11,910 bases of DNA from positions 1-11,910 of the forward strand of contig JASBUE010000308.1 of assembly GCA_030148045.1 (NCBI GenBank), in the 5' to 3' direction. A program made the position numbers and the translations under genes. Below are positions 1-7,158 of the stretch, piece by piece. Each line of letters starts with the position of its first letter. Within the stretch, counting starts at the first letter, position 1. The notes under the pieces are model-generated. The model saw only the letters and a list, made by a program, of their open reading frames with translations. It ran no database searches and was not told the origin of the DNA. Source of the stretch: Candidatus Tenderia sp. (GTDB lineage: Bacteria > Pseudomonadota > Gammaproteobacteria > Tenderiales > Tenderiaceae).

Positions 1-2
1 AT

Positions 3-3000
3 ACGGATATAATCAGATTGGACATGGATGATACCGCGGTATTCAGGTCAGGTGATGGCCTGGATGTGGTGGAGCTTGTCGATAATGGCGGTACATTCCG
101 CTTTGATGGGGGTGTTGATTCCAGCGGCATCGATGTTAACCAGGTGGGTGGCGAGCAGGTGCTGAGAATCATCTATGACACCAACGATGCGGTCTATATC
201 AAGGGAGGATTTCTTGGGGCGGGCACCCGGTTTGTGTTTTCCAATGAAACGCTTTCCTTATCACAGCTTCTTGGTTTTGCCCCTTCGTTAATCCTGTCAG
301 GGACGGATGGGGCCGATGTCGTAACCGGAGGCGGACAAGCCGATTATCTCTTTGCCAATGCCGGCGACGACGAAATAATCGGCGGCTCGGGTAACGACCA
401 ATTGGATGGCGGGCTGGGGGATGATACCTATGTGTTTAATGCAGGGGATGGGCAGGACACCATTACTGATTTCAATCCGGGGGCCAATGCTGACGTTATC
501 CGCCTCGGTGCGGGGATAGATGCCGCTGATGTGAGCTTTTCACGGGTCAACGATGACCTGGTGATCGACCTCTCCCATACCCAGGATCAAATCACTGTGA
601 GTGGTTGGTTCGATGCGACGGGAGATTATCGGGTTGAAAGCCTGGTATTCAATGACAACAGCGTGGCGGATATCGCCAGCCTTGTGGCCTCCCAGGGGCT
701 GTTGAATGTGGATACTGACATTGCGCTGAATGGTGATGCCGGAAACAACGTCCTGACTGCCGGCACAGGCAACGATCAGCTCTTTGGCGGCGGCGGTGAT
801 GATACGCTGGATGGCGCTGCCGGTAATGACTGGCTGGAGGGTGGTGAGGGCGATGATGCCATGAATGGTGGCACAGGTAACGACACATTGATGGGCGGTG
901 CGGGCAACGATACCTATACTTACAACCCCGGCGATGGCTTCGATTATATTTCAGAGGCATCGGATACCAACGGCTCGGCGATGGACGCCGTTGTGTTTGG
1001 CGTAGGTATTACGCCCGATGTTGTCGCAGTGGAGCGCCGGGATGACAATGTGGTCCTTCAAATAAATGGCGATGCCGATCAACTGATGATTGGCGATTGG
1101 TTTGCCCCGGATGCGTCAAGAATCGAGACGTTCACTTTTGCGGATGGAACTGTCTGGGATGCGGCCTATGTTGAATCGTTGGTTGCTCCGGTTGCGGAAG
1201 ACAATACGGCCAATGGCAGCGAGTTTGCCGACCTTGTCTATGGGACAGCGGGCAACGATATCATAGATTCAGGCCTGGGGGATGATGTTGTTGACGGGCG
1301 GGCCGGCAATGACCAGATATTCGGTGATGCGGGAAGTGATGTGATTGCCGGTGGCGCCGGCAATGATACTTTGTATGGCAATGCCGGTGACAATGTCTTT
1401 CTGTTCAACCGTGGTGATGGCTATGACGTCATAAAATTCGATCCCGTAGGTGTCGATGGCAGCAGTGAAGTGAATACCTTGTCACTTGGCAAGGGAGTCT
1501 TGCCATCGGATGTGCTAGTGGAACTGATTTCAGGCGAGGAATCTTCATCGTCTCGGCTCAGTATCAATACTGGTGGTGGTTATGTTGAGCTTGGTATTGA
1601 TTTATCCTATACCATAAACGTTGTAGATCCGGATGGAAACATCGTCAGTCCTGATGATCCACTATATGATTTTTATAGGGAATCGGCCCTTTTTCAGTTC
1701 AGTTATTTTTTTCAGTCAGGTATTCAGCAACTACAGTTTATTGATGAAACTGGCGTACGCCTGTTTGACCTGGAAAGCGCGGTCACCAATTCCCTTCCTA
1801 CTGATTCATTTTATTTCAATGTGGCGCTGACATATGCCGATCTCCTGCCCTATGAGGTAACAGGCGCTATCGCGCCGGTGGGTGGCGATGCCACACGAAA
1901 CTACGCCTTAACGGGCCAGTTGGGGATCAGCGGTGAGAAGTTCTTTGGGGCAGAAGGTGATGCAACAATCGTTGGGACCGCACAGGATGACTTTATCTCA
2001 ACCTTTCAACAGGCTGTAGAAAGCTATAACGACTTGGCGCCTACCAGAGTTTTTGGCGGCGCGGGTAACGATTATATCGAGAGCAACGGTAACGATATTA
2101 TTATTGCCGGTGATGGTGATGACAAGATCATTCTGTCATCCGAGAGTGCTTTCGTCCTTGGCGGAAAGGGTAAAGATGAATATCTAATCAATAACCTATC
2201 AGGAGCCTTTGTCATCTATAGCAATATACCGTCCGGTCTGGAACTGTCAGGTGGCCAAGCGGATACTCTGAATATACGAAGTTATTACGACAGCGGTTCA
2301 ATTAGGCTGGGTTTCGGGTCGCTGGTGATCAGCTCCGGCCAGGGTGGAGCCATTCACCTGACCAATTTTGATAAAAATGATGTCTACGGCTATCGCGGGA
2401 TTGGCACTGTCGTGTTGGCTGATGGTGCGGAAGTTTCCTATGCTGATTTTGTCAGCCGGGGCTTCGATATCGACGGTGATGATGAAAACAATGAATTGAC
2501 GGGCAGTAATATTACGGACCGGGTCAATGGTCTTGGTGGCGATGATATTATCTTGACAGGTGACGGCGATGACGTGCTGAATGGCGGTCAGGGGGATGAC
2601 GTGCTTGAAGGGGGGGCGGGTGATGATGTTTATGTGTTTTCTCCAGGCGATGGTTATGACACAGTTATGGATGTGGGCGGAATTGACACTGTTCAGTTCG
2701 GAAACGGCATAAATAAAGCCGATTTGTCTTTTAATAGAGTCACTGATGATCTCGAGATCGCATCAACTGGGTCTGATGTCCTGGTTATCAAAAACTGGTA
2801 TCTGGGAGACAAGGTTGAACAATTCGTTTTTGCAGATGGCGCTGTGCTGTCATCACCCGTGGTTTCTACGCCGTTTGAAGATCAAGTCGCAACAGAAGGT
2901 GCATTGTTCAATTTCACCGTGCCTGGTGGCACCTTCAGTGATGTCGACGCAGGCGATAGTCTGACCTTTGCCGCCATTTTGGTCGATGGCACAGCATTGC

Positions 3001-4070
3001 CCACATGGTTGAGTTTTGATGCGGATACACAAACCTTTAATGGTACGCCCGGCAGCGCCGATGTCGGAAGCATAGAGATTGAGGTTGTTGCGACCGATAC
3101 ATCAGGGATATCAGTAAGTGATATTTTTACGATTGTCATTGGGCAAGATGGGCCTGTTGAAGTTAATATTATTGGTGGAACATTGGGTGATGACACGATC
3201 ACGGGCACGGCGGGCGCCGACACGATTATCGGCAACCGGGGCAACGATACCCTCATAGGGCTGGGCGGTGACGACATATTTGTTCTCGAGGGTTACGCCG
3301 ACGGTATTGACGCGATCGACGGCGGTGCGGGACTGGACACCATCCGCGCCACGGAGGGGAATGACAATATCAATATGCAAACGCTTACCGCCGCCGTGGG
3401 GATAGAAGTCATCGATGGCGGCGACGGCTACGACGTCATTGTCGGCGGCGGCGGCGACGACAGCTTCGATGCCAGCAACCCTGATGTGGTGTTGCTTGGA
3501 ATAGAGGCCTTCAATGGCGGCTACGGAAACGACACGATCACGGGCACGGCGGGCGCCGACACGATTATCGGGAACCGGGGGAATGATATTCTTAAAGGCG
3601 ATGGTGGGGATGATACAATAGTTGGCGGCTCGGGAGATGATGATTTATATGGTGGTTATGGCAGTGATGTCTATAAATTTGAAAAGGGTGATCAGAACGA
3701 CACAATATACGATTATGACAATCTTGATGCGCAACCGGAAATCTATGGAGACACGGACGATATAGCGATTTTTGGTGGCGGCATTGCCACTGATCAGTTG
3801 TGGTTCAGCAGGAAGGGTAACAATCTGGATGTCAGCATTATTGGAACCTCAGATACGCTAACTGTTTCTGACTGGTACTTGGGGGAGTCGTATCAACTGG
3901 ATCGCTTCGAGGTGTCTGACGGATCGTATTTGCTGGACTCTCAGGTTGATCAACTTGTAAATGCGATGGCGGCGTTTGTTCCGCCGGCGATTGGTGAGAC
4001 CAGTTTATCGCCTGAATTGGAGCAGGAATTGCAGCCGGTAATATCTGCATCGTGGCAGAGTGCGGCATAG
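3..4070 (+). CDS. RTX (hemolysin-type) calcium-binding exoprotein, 5'-partial
   Basis: This is the C-terminal part of a large secreted protein, probably exported by a type I system and folded by calcium outside the cell. The frame is open to the left edge and the residues before the first possible start (TTG at 18) read as ordinary RTX-type sequence, so the true start lies outside. Residue numbers count from 18. Nonapeptide repeats of the GGxGxDxxx kind lie at about 93-134, 238-300, 396-462, 820-875, 1049-1086 and 1170-1219, with degenerate ones at 676-725. Most blocks are followed by the 'hemolysin-type calcium-binding related' module (pattern V.F..G...DV...R..DDLVI....D.I.V..W; about 160-215, 325-380, 890-945, 1248-1305). 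Residues about 948-1042 form a cadherin/Ig-like (He_PIG-type) domain with LPTWLSFDADTQTFNGTP. The tail (AMAAFVPPAIGETSL, then a short acidic stretch and VISASWQ) is typical of T1SS RTX proteins and should carry the secretion signal. Family is firm; substrate or function (adhesin, enzyme, S-layer) cannot be told because the N-terminus is missing. No T1SS genes are in the window. Confidence 0.93.
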   Translation, partial: TDIIRLDMDDTAVFRSGDGLDVVELVDNGGTFRFDGGVDSSGIDVNQVGGEQVLRIIYDTNDAVYIKGGFLGAGTRFVFSNETLSLSQLLGFAPSLILSGTDGADVVTGGGQADYLFANAGDDEIIGGSGNDQLDGGLGDDTYVFNAGDGQDTITDFNPGANADVIRLGAGIDAADVSFSRVNDDLVIDLSHTQDQITVSGWFDATGDYRVESLVFNDNSVADIASLVASQGLLNVDTDIALNGDAGNNVLTAGTGNDQLFGGGGDDTLDGAAGNDWLEGGEGDDAMNGGTGNDTLMGGAGNDTYTYNPGDGFDYISEASDTNGSAMDAVVFGVGITPDVVAVERRDDNVVLQINGDADQLMIGDWFAPDASRIETFTFADGTVWDAAYVESLVAPVAEDNTANGSEFADLVYGTAGNDIIDSGLGDDVVDGRAGNDQIFGDAGSDVIAGGAGNDTLYGNAGDNVFLFNRGDGYDVIKFDPVGVDGSSEVNTLSLGKGVLPSDVLVELISGEESSSSRLSINTGGGYVELGIDLSYTINVVDPDGNIVSPDDPLYDFYRESALFQFSYFFQSGIQQLQFIDETGVRLFDLESAVTNSLPTDSFYFNVALTYADLLPYEVTGAIAPVGGDATRNYALTGQLGISGEKFFGAEGDATIVGTAQDDFISTFQQAVESYNDLAPTRVFGGAGNDYIESNGNDIIIAGDGDDKIILSSESAFVLGGKGKDEYLINNLSGAFVIYSNIPSGLELSGGQADTLNIRSYYDSGSIRLGFGSLVISSGQGGAIHLTNFDKNDVYGYRGIGTVVLADGAEVSYADFVSRGFDIDGDDENNELTGSNITDRVNGLGGDDIILTGDGDDVLNGGQGDDVLEGGAGDDVYVFSPGDGYDTVMDVGGIDTVQFGNGINKADLSFNRVTDDLEIASTGSDVLVIKNWYLGDKVEQFVFADGAVLSSPVVSTPFEDQVATEGALFNFTVPGGTFSDVDAGDSLTFAAILVDGTALPTWLSFDADTQTFNGTPGSADVGSIEIEVVATDTSGISVSDIFTIVIGQDGPVEVNIIGGTLGDDTITGTAGADTIIGNRGNDTLIGLGGDDIFVLEGYADGIDAIDGGAGLDTIRATEGNDNINMQTLTAAVGIEVIDGGDGYDVIVGGGGDDSFDASNPDVVLLGIEAFNGGYGNDTITGTAGADTIIGNRGNDILKGDGGDDTIVGGSGDDDLYGGYGSDVYKFEKGDQNDTIYDYDNLDAQPEIYGDTDDIAIFGGGIATDQLWFSRKGNNLDVSIIGTSDTLTVSDWYLGESYQLDRFEVSDGSYLLDSQVDQLVNAMAAFVPPAIGETSLSPELEQELQPVISASWQSAA
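3192..3241 (+). repeat. 50-bp direct repeat, copy 1, inside RTX gene
   Basis: Matches 3531-3580 at 49 of 50 positions (the difference is C at 3233 versus G at 3572). It encodes the RTX motif DTITGTAGADTIIGNRG. The two copies are 339 bp apart, exactly 113 codons, so the reading frame is kept. Ordinary RTX repeats in this gene are similar as protein but diverge at the DNA level, so near-identity here points to recent duplication or gene conversion. Confidence 0.9.
3531..3580 (+). repeat. 50-bp direct repeat, copy 2, inside RTX gene
   Basis: Second copy of the 3192-3241 repeat, with one mismatch in 50 bases. Together they bound a segment richer in G+C (about 60% over 3181-3600) than the DNA just before (about 40% over 3061-3180) or after it (about 45% over 3601-3660). 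Confidence 0.9.
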
Positions 4071-4085
4071 CTGACTTGGCCCCTG

Positions 4086-4242
4086 GTGGGGCGTGCGCAA
4101 AGTCAGGTAACAGCGCACTGCGCCACAATGCGCATCTCGGCGTTGGAAAAACTTGAAATAGATGGCTATTCCTGCGTTTTTCCGCCTTGATCTGCACCTT
4201 GTGGCTGTGTGCCAGAATCACCGAACTTCACGCACGCCCCAC
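4086..4242. repeat. MITE-like long imperfect palindrome
   Basis: The two ends are inverted copies: TGGGGCGTGCG at 4087-4097 and its exact complement CGCACGCCCCA at 4231-4241, extending to about 18 matches in 22. The symmetry continues inward: the left arm has GCCACAA and GGAAAAAC (4145-4152), the right arm has their complements TTGTGGC and GTTTTTCC (4176-4183), closing on AATAG/CTATT around 4157-4170. The whole segment can therefore fold into one long hairpin. It contains no coding capacity that I trust and starts 16 bases after the RTX stop codon. No clear target-site duplication is seen. It resembles non-autonomous miniature elements or large intergenic palindromes; transposition is inferred, not shown. 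A smaller overlapping inverted repeat (CTGACTT 4071-4077 with AAGTCAG 4100-4106) lies at the left end. Confidence 0.7.
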
Positions 4243-4260
4243 TAGTCATAAAAAGCACGG

Positions 4261-4290
4261 GCGGATATACAATATGTGTATCCGCTCTTT
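4261..4290. terminator. Probable bidirectional hairpin terminator between convergent genes
   Basis: GCGGATATACA (4261-4271) pairs with TGTGTATCCGC (4275-4285) over 11 bp with one G-T wobble and a three-base loop. It is followed by TCTTTATTT on the plus strand and, read from the other side, by GCTTTTTATG. It lies between the RTX stop (4070) and the stop of the activator gene (4334, minus strand), where a shared terminator is expected. The T-runs are short, so efficiency is uncertain. Confidence 0.65.
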
Positions 4291-4333
4291 ATTTCATAAG
4301 TTACTGTCAGATATATTTTCCGCCATTAGCCAG

Positions 4334-6214
4334 TCAACACTGATAGTACTCAGATTTGTCGATATTGAAGCGCTTGATGCGCGAGGCCAGGGTGGTGGGT
4401 TTTACATCCAGCAACTGAGCTGCACCACCAGGACCGAACACTTTTCCACCGGCCGCTTTCAGGGCGTTGATAATGTTTTCCCGCTCGCGTTGCCGGCGTT
4501 CCGTATCGGACATGATATTGATTTGCTCTGCATTGACCCGTTCCAAGGGAATGACCGGTTTCACGGCCTCGGGCAGATCAAGCCTGAGTCGCTCACCCTG
4601 GGCCAGGATCACGGCCCGCTCGATGACGTTGATCAGTTCGCGGATGTTTCCCGGCCAAGGGTAGGCCCGCAGTCGCTGCATATCGGCCTTGCTGGGTTTT
4701 ACCGTCGGCTTGTTGAATTTCTCACTGGCACGTTGAATAAAGTGGGAGGCGAGCAGGGGCACGTCCTCGCTGCGACTGCGTAGCGCAACGGACTCGATGG
4801 GGAAGACATTGAGGCGAAAGTAGAGGTCTTCACGAAAGCTCTTATCCATTACCGCCTGTTTCAGGTCGCGATTGGTGGCGGCGATGACGCGCACGTCGAC
4901 GCGCCGGGTGCGATTGTCGCCGACGCGCTCGAACTGTTGTTCCTGCAGCACGCGCAACAGTTTGCTCTGCAGTTCAACGGGGATCTCACCCACCTCGTCG
5001 AGAAACAGGGTGCCGCCGTCGGCCAGTTCGAAGCGCCCGGCGCGGTCCGCCGTGGCGCCGGTAAAGGCGCCTTTGACGTGGCCGAAGAATTCGCTCTCGA
5101 ACAACTCGCGCGGGATGGAGGCACAGTTGACTCGGATCAACGGCCGATTGCTGCGAGAGCTGCTTTCATGAATGGCGCGGGCGATGAGTTCCTTGCCGGT
5201 ACCGGACTCACCGCTGATTAGCACATTGGCATCGGTGGGCGCCACCAACTCGATCTGGCGAATGACATTGCGAATGGCGGCGCTGTTACCGACGATCTCC
5301 TTGTAATTGTGTTCGTTGCGAATCTCTTCCAACAGATAGGCATTCTCCTGCTCGAGTCGATTTCTGAGGGTCTCCACTTCGGCCAGGGCGCTGCGCAGTT
5401 TGGCATCGGCCTCCTTGCGCTCGCTGATGTCGCGGAAGATCACTACCGCACCCACCAGCTGTCCGTTGTCCTCGATGGGGGTGCTGGTGTATTCCACCGG
5501 CAGGGCGCGGCCGTCCTTGCACCAGAACACCTCGTTGTCGACGACGTGTACCTCGCCATCGGCGAAGGCGGCGTAAATGGGGCAGGTGCGGCTGGGGTAC
5601 AGACGGCCATCGCCATGGCTGTGGTGGATGGCGCTGTGGATGTCTCTTCCAATCAATTCTCCAGCCTTGTAACCCAGCATGCGCTCGGCGGCGGGGTTGA
5701 CGAAGGTGGTCTTGCCGTCGGCATTGACGCCGTAGATGCCCTCGCCGGCGGCACTCAGAATCAGGGCGTTTTCCCGTTCTATCTCCTGAAAGATATTTTC
5801 GATGGTCTTCCAGCGGCGAATGCCGGCGCGGTGATATTGCAGCGCCTCGGCCTTTTCCCGCTGCGCCAGCAATTTTTCCTGGTCGGCCAGGTTGAGGATG
5901 AGGCAGGGCGATTCGCCATGTTCCAACCGGTTGCCGGACATCTCCATGGCGATGGGGTCGCCGTGGCGGTGATAACAGATGATGTCGTTGCACCAGTGGT
6001 GGCCCTGTGTCAGCACGGCCTCGGTAAACACGATCATGGCGGGCAGCTGATCGCGGAACAGGTCGGCGGCGTCGATACGGGACATCTGTTCCGGGTCATA
6101 GCCCAACAGCTCGCGTGCGGCACGGTTGGCTCTGGCGATGCGGTTGCGCCACGGATCGAGCACCAGGCAGGCGCCGGCCTGCTGTTCGAAGCTTTGTTCC
6201 GTCAGTGACTGCAT
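4334..6214 (-). CDS. Sigma-54-dependent transcriptional activator, PAS-PAS-AAA+-HTH
   Basis: A 626-residue bacterial enhancer-binding protein that would bind upstream DNA and use ATP to open RNA polymerase-sigma-54 complexes. An N-terminal PAS-like region (about 10-110) is followed by a helical linker, a second PAS domain (about 145-268, ending in the usual VVIFRDISERK), and a predicted coiled coil (270-300). The AAA+ domain (about 305-535) has Walker A GESGTGKE (335-342), the sigma-54 contact loop GAFTGA (382-387), Walker B GTLFLDE (401-407) and the arginine-rich FREDLYFRLNV (460-470). The C-terminal helix-turn-helix includes GAAQLLDVKPTTLASRIKRF (597-616), like FhlA/NorR-type regulators. 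There is no receiver domain, so phosphorelay control is unlikely and signal sensing probably falls to the PAS domains. The ATG at 6212-6214 is chosen; it has no strong ribosome site. It is divergent from the cyanate locus, which carries a sigma-54 promoter, so that locus is its likely target (inference). The ligand is unknown. Confidence 0.95.
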   Translation of the reverse strand: MQSLTEQSFEQQAGACLVLDPWRNRIARANRAARELLGYDPEQMSRIDAADLFRDQLPAMIVFTEAVLTQGHHWCNDIICYHRHGDPIAMEMSGNRLEHGESPCLILNLADQEKLLAQREKAEALQYHRAGIRRWKTIENIFQEIERENALILSAAGEGIYGVNADGKTTFVNPAAERMLGYKAGELIGRDIHSAIHHSHGDGRLYPSRTCPIYAAFADGEVHVVDNEVFWCKDGRALPVEYTSTPIEDNGQLVGAVVIFRDISERKEADAKLRSALAEVETLRNRLEQENAYLLEEIRNEHNYKEIVGNSAAIRNVIRQIELVAPTDANVLISGESGTGKELIARAIHESSSRSNRPLIRVNCASIPRELFESEFFGHVKGAFTGATADRAGRFELADGGTLFLDEVGEIPVELQSKLLRVLQEQQFERVGDNRTRRVDVRVIAATNRDLKQAVMDKSFREDLYFRLNVFPIESVALRSRSEDVPLLASHFIQRASEKFNKPTVKPSKADMQRLRAYPWPGNIRELINVIERAVILAQGERLRLDLPEAVKPVIPLERVNAEQINIMSDTERRQRERENIINALKAAGGKVFGPGGAAQLLDVKPTTLASRIKRFNIDKSEYYQC

Positions 6215-6279
6215 GGCATACCCGTCGGCTTGATGGATTCCTCATGACGTTTTCAACATCCATGCCAGGAGTTCAAATT

Positions 6280-6319
6280 TTCGTAGTCGTAACTATTAAA
6301 CTTCGTAGTATTACGAATT
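6280..6319. promoter_or_regulatory. Paired upstream activator sites (TTCGTAGT repeats)
   Basis: TTCGTAGT occurs at 6280-6287 and again at 6302-6309, 22 bp apart, about two helical turns, on the same face. The second copy is part of a dyad TTCGTAGTATTACGAA (6302-6317, arms TTCGTA/TACGAA); the first is a weaker relative of it, with 13 of 18 positions shared. They sit roughly 110-140 bp upstream of the predicted start of transcription from the sigma-54 promoter, the usual place for an enhancer. Binding by the divergent activator is inferred. They also lie 65-105 bp upstream of the activator's own start codon, so autoregulation is possible. Confidence 0.6.
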
Positions 6320-6394
6320 TTCGCGGCGCACTCCGATTGGCGAACGAAACACGAAAAGCCCGTCAAATCAGCGTTCCGGTGCAGTTTCAACAGG

Positions 6395-6413
6395 CTGGCA
6401 CACTCTCTGCAAT
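6395..6413 (+). promoter_or_regulatory. Sigma-54 (-24/-12) promoter of the cyanate locus
   Basis: TGGCACACTCTCTGCA (6396-6411) carries the -24 GG (6397-6398) and -12 GC (6409-6410) separated by exactly 10 bases, as sigma-54 requires; the -24 half TGGCAC is consensus and the -12 half (CTGCA) differs by one base from TTGCA. Transcription should start near 6421, leaving a leader of about 135 bases before the ATG at 6556. The leader contains a small hairpin, GGTGC (6486-6490) with GCACC (6495-6499). The divergent sigma-54 activator supports the call. Confidence 0.75.
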
Positions 6414-6555
6414 AACGTCTTCGCAGGGTGACCGGAACAGCCGGCGGCTTCCTTCATAGACCAACCCGGGCCGGTTACCGAGACAGGTGCGGCTGCACCG
6501 TTTGCGTGCGGCGCGGCGAGATGACGAACCATTTGCAAGCAGAGGAAGCAAGAGC

Positions 6556-7143
6556 ATGTCCAACAAGAGCCTGGGTAATCCCTTCGATCCCGATATCAGT
6601 CTCAAACATGTCAAAGGCTGTGGTTGTCCCACCTGTACAGGTGGGGCGGTAGACGGCGAACTTACGCGGCCGCTTGAGCAAGGCGCCGCTGAACCTGAAG
6701 CACTGAGCAGTTCCGAGGCGGTCAAGGAGGGCACCGGGCCGCTGGAGAAAAAGAAGCTCAACATCGGCTTCGTGCCCATCACCTGCGCCACCCCCATCAT
6801 CATGGCCCACCCCATGGGCTTCTACAGCAAATACGGCCTGGACGTGGATGTGATCAAGACTGCCGGCTGGGCGGTGGCGCGCGACAAGTCGCTTAATAAG
6901 GAATACGACGCCTCGCACATGCTCACCCCCATGCCCTTGGCCATGAGCATGGGCGCCGGTTCCTCCGCCGAGCCCTACATCATGCCGGCGGTGGAGAACA
7001 TCAACGGCCAGGCCATCGTGCTGCACGTGGATCACAAGGACAAACGCGATCCCAAACAGTGGCAGGGCTTCAAGTTCGGCGTGCCCTTCGAGTACTTCAT
7101 GCACAACTTAGCAGGCCTGATTCTTCTGACCTTACCTAACTGA
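6556..7143 (+). pseudogene. Truncated NrtA/CynA-like ABC substrate-binding protein (cyanate/nitrate type)
   Basis: The product belongs to the NrtA/CmpA/CynA family, which captures cyanate, nitrate or bicarbonate for an ABC importer. The family sequence starts at about residue 66 and is clear: KKLNIGFVPITCATPIIMAH, then KYGLDVDVIKTAGWAV, NKEYDASHMLTPMPLA, MPAVENINGQA and HKDKRDPKQWQGFKFGVPFE. After MHN the match stops and the frame ends in LAGLILLTLPN, so only 195 residues remain where the family usually has over 400; most of the second half of the ligand-binding fold is gone. A 65-residue N-terminal extension carries GCGCPTC (Cys 22, 24, 27) and no evident signal peptide. The ATG at 6556 is preferred over an upstream GTG (6487) because AGAGGAAG (6541-6548) sits 7 bases before it. 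The stop lies 15 bases before the cynS start. It is probably a non-functional remnant after a deletion; a stable short protein with a new role cannot be excluded. Confidence 0.82.
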
Positions 7144-7150
7144 TTGGAGA
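7144..7150 (+). promoter_or_regulatory. Ribosome binding site deciding the cynS start
   Basis: TTGGAGA has GGAG at 7146-7149, nine bases before the ATG at 7159. It sits directly after the stop of the truncated binding-protein gene. An in-frame TTG at 7144 overlaps this site and is therefore unlikely to be the start. Confidence 0.7.
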
Positions 7151-7158
7151 TTACGACC

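Noticed and set aside
18..20. TTG at 18 as the start of the RTX protein
   Set aside because: The frame is open upstream to the window edge, the residues before it (TDIIRL) read as RTX-type sequence, and there is no ribosome site. The gene is 5'-partial.
300..900. Short spaced DNA repeats that might suggest a CRISPR or minisatellite
   Set aside because: They encode GGxGxDxxx nonapeptides in a continuous frame and vary at the DNA level; there are no identical repeats with unique spacers.
4187..4783. Plus-strand open frame crossing the terminator into the activator gene
   Set aside because: It runs through the palindrome, the terminator hairpin and then antisense to the HTH/AAA+ coding region; the product has no recognisable domain.
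5309..6208. Plus-strand open frame of 299 codons over the activator gene
   Set aside because: The opposite strand carries an intact PAS/AAA+ protein with all catalytic motifs. The plus-strand product has no family signature.
6487..6489. GTG as start of the binding-protein gene
   Set aside because: It would add a 23-residue Arg-rich tail with no family match and lies in a small hairpin; the ATG at 6556 has a good AGAGGAAG site at proper distance.
6486..6499. GGTGC-N4-GCACC in the leader as an NtrC box
   Set aside because: The half-sites are in the opposite order to the NtrC consensus (TGCAC...GTGCA) and it lies downstream of the predicted transcription start; it reads better as a small leader hairpin.
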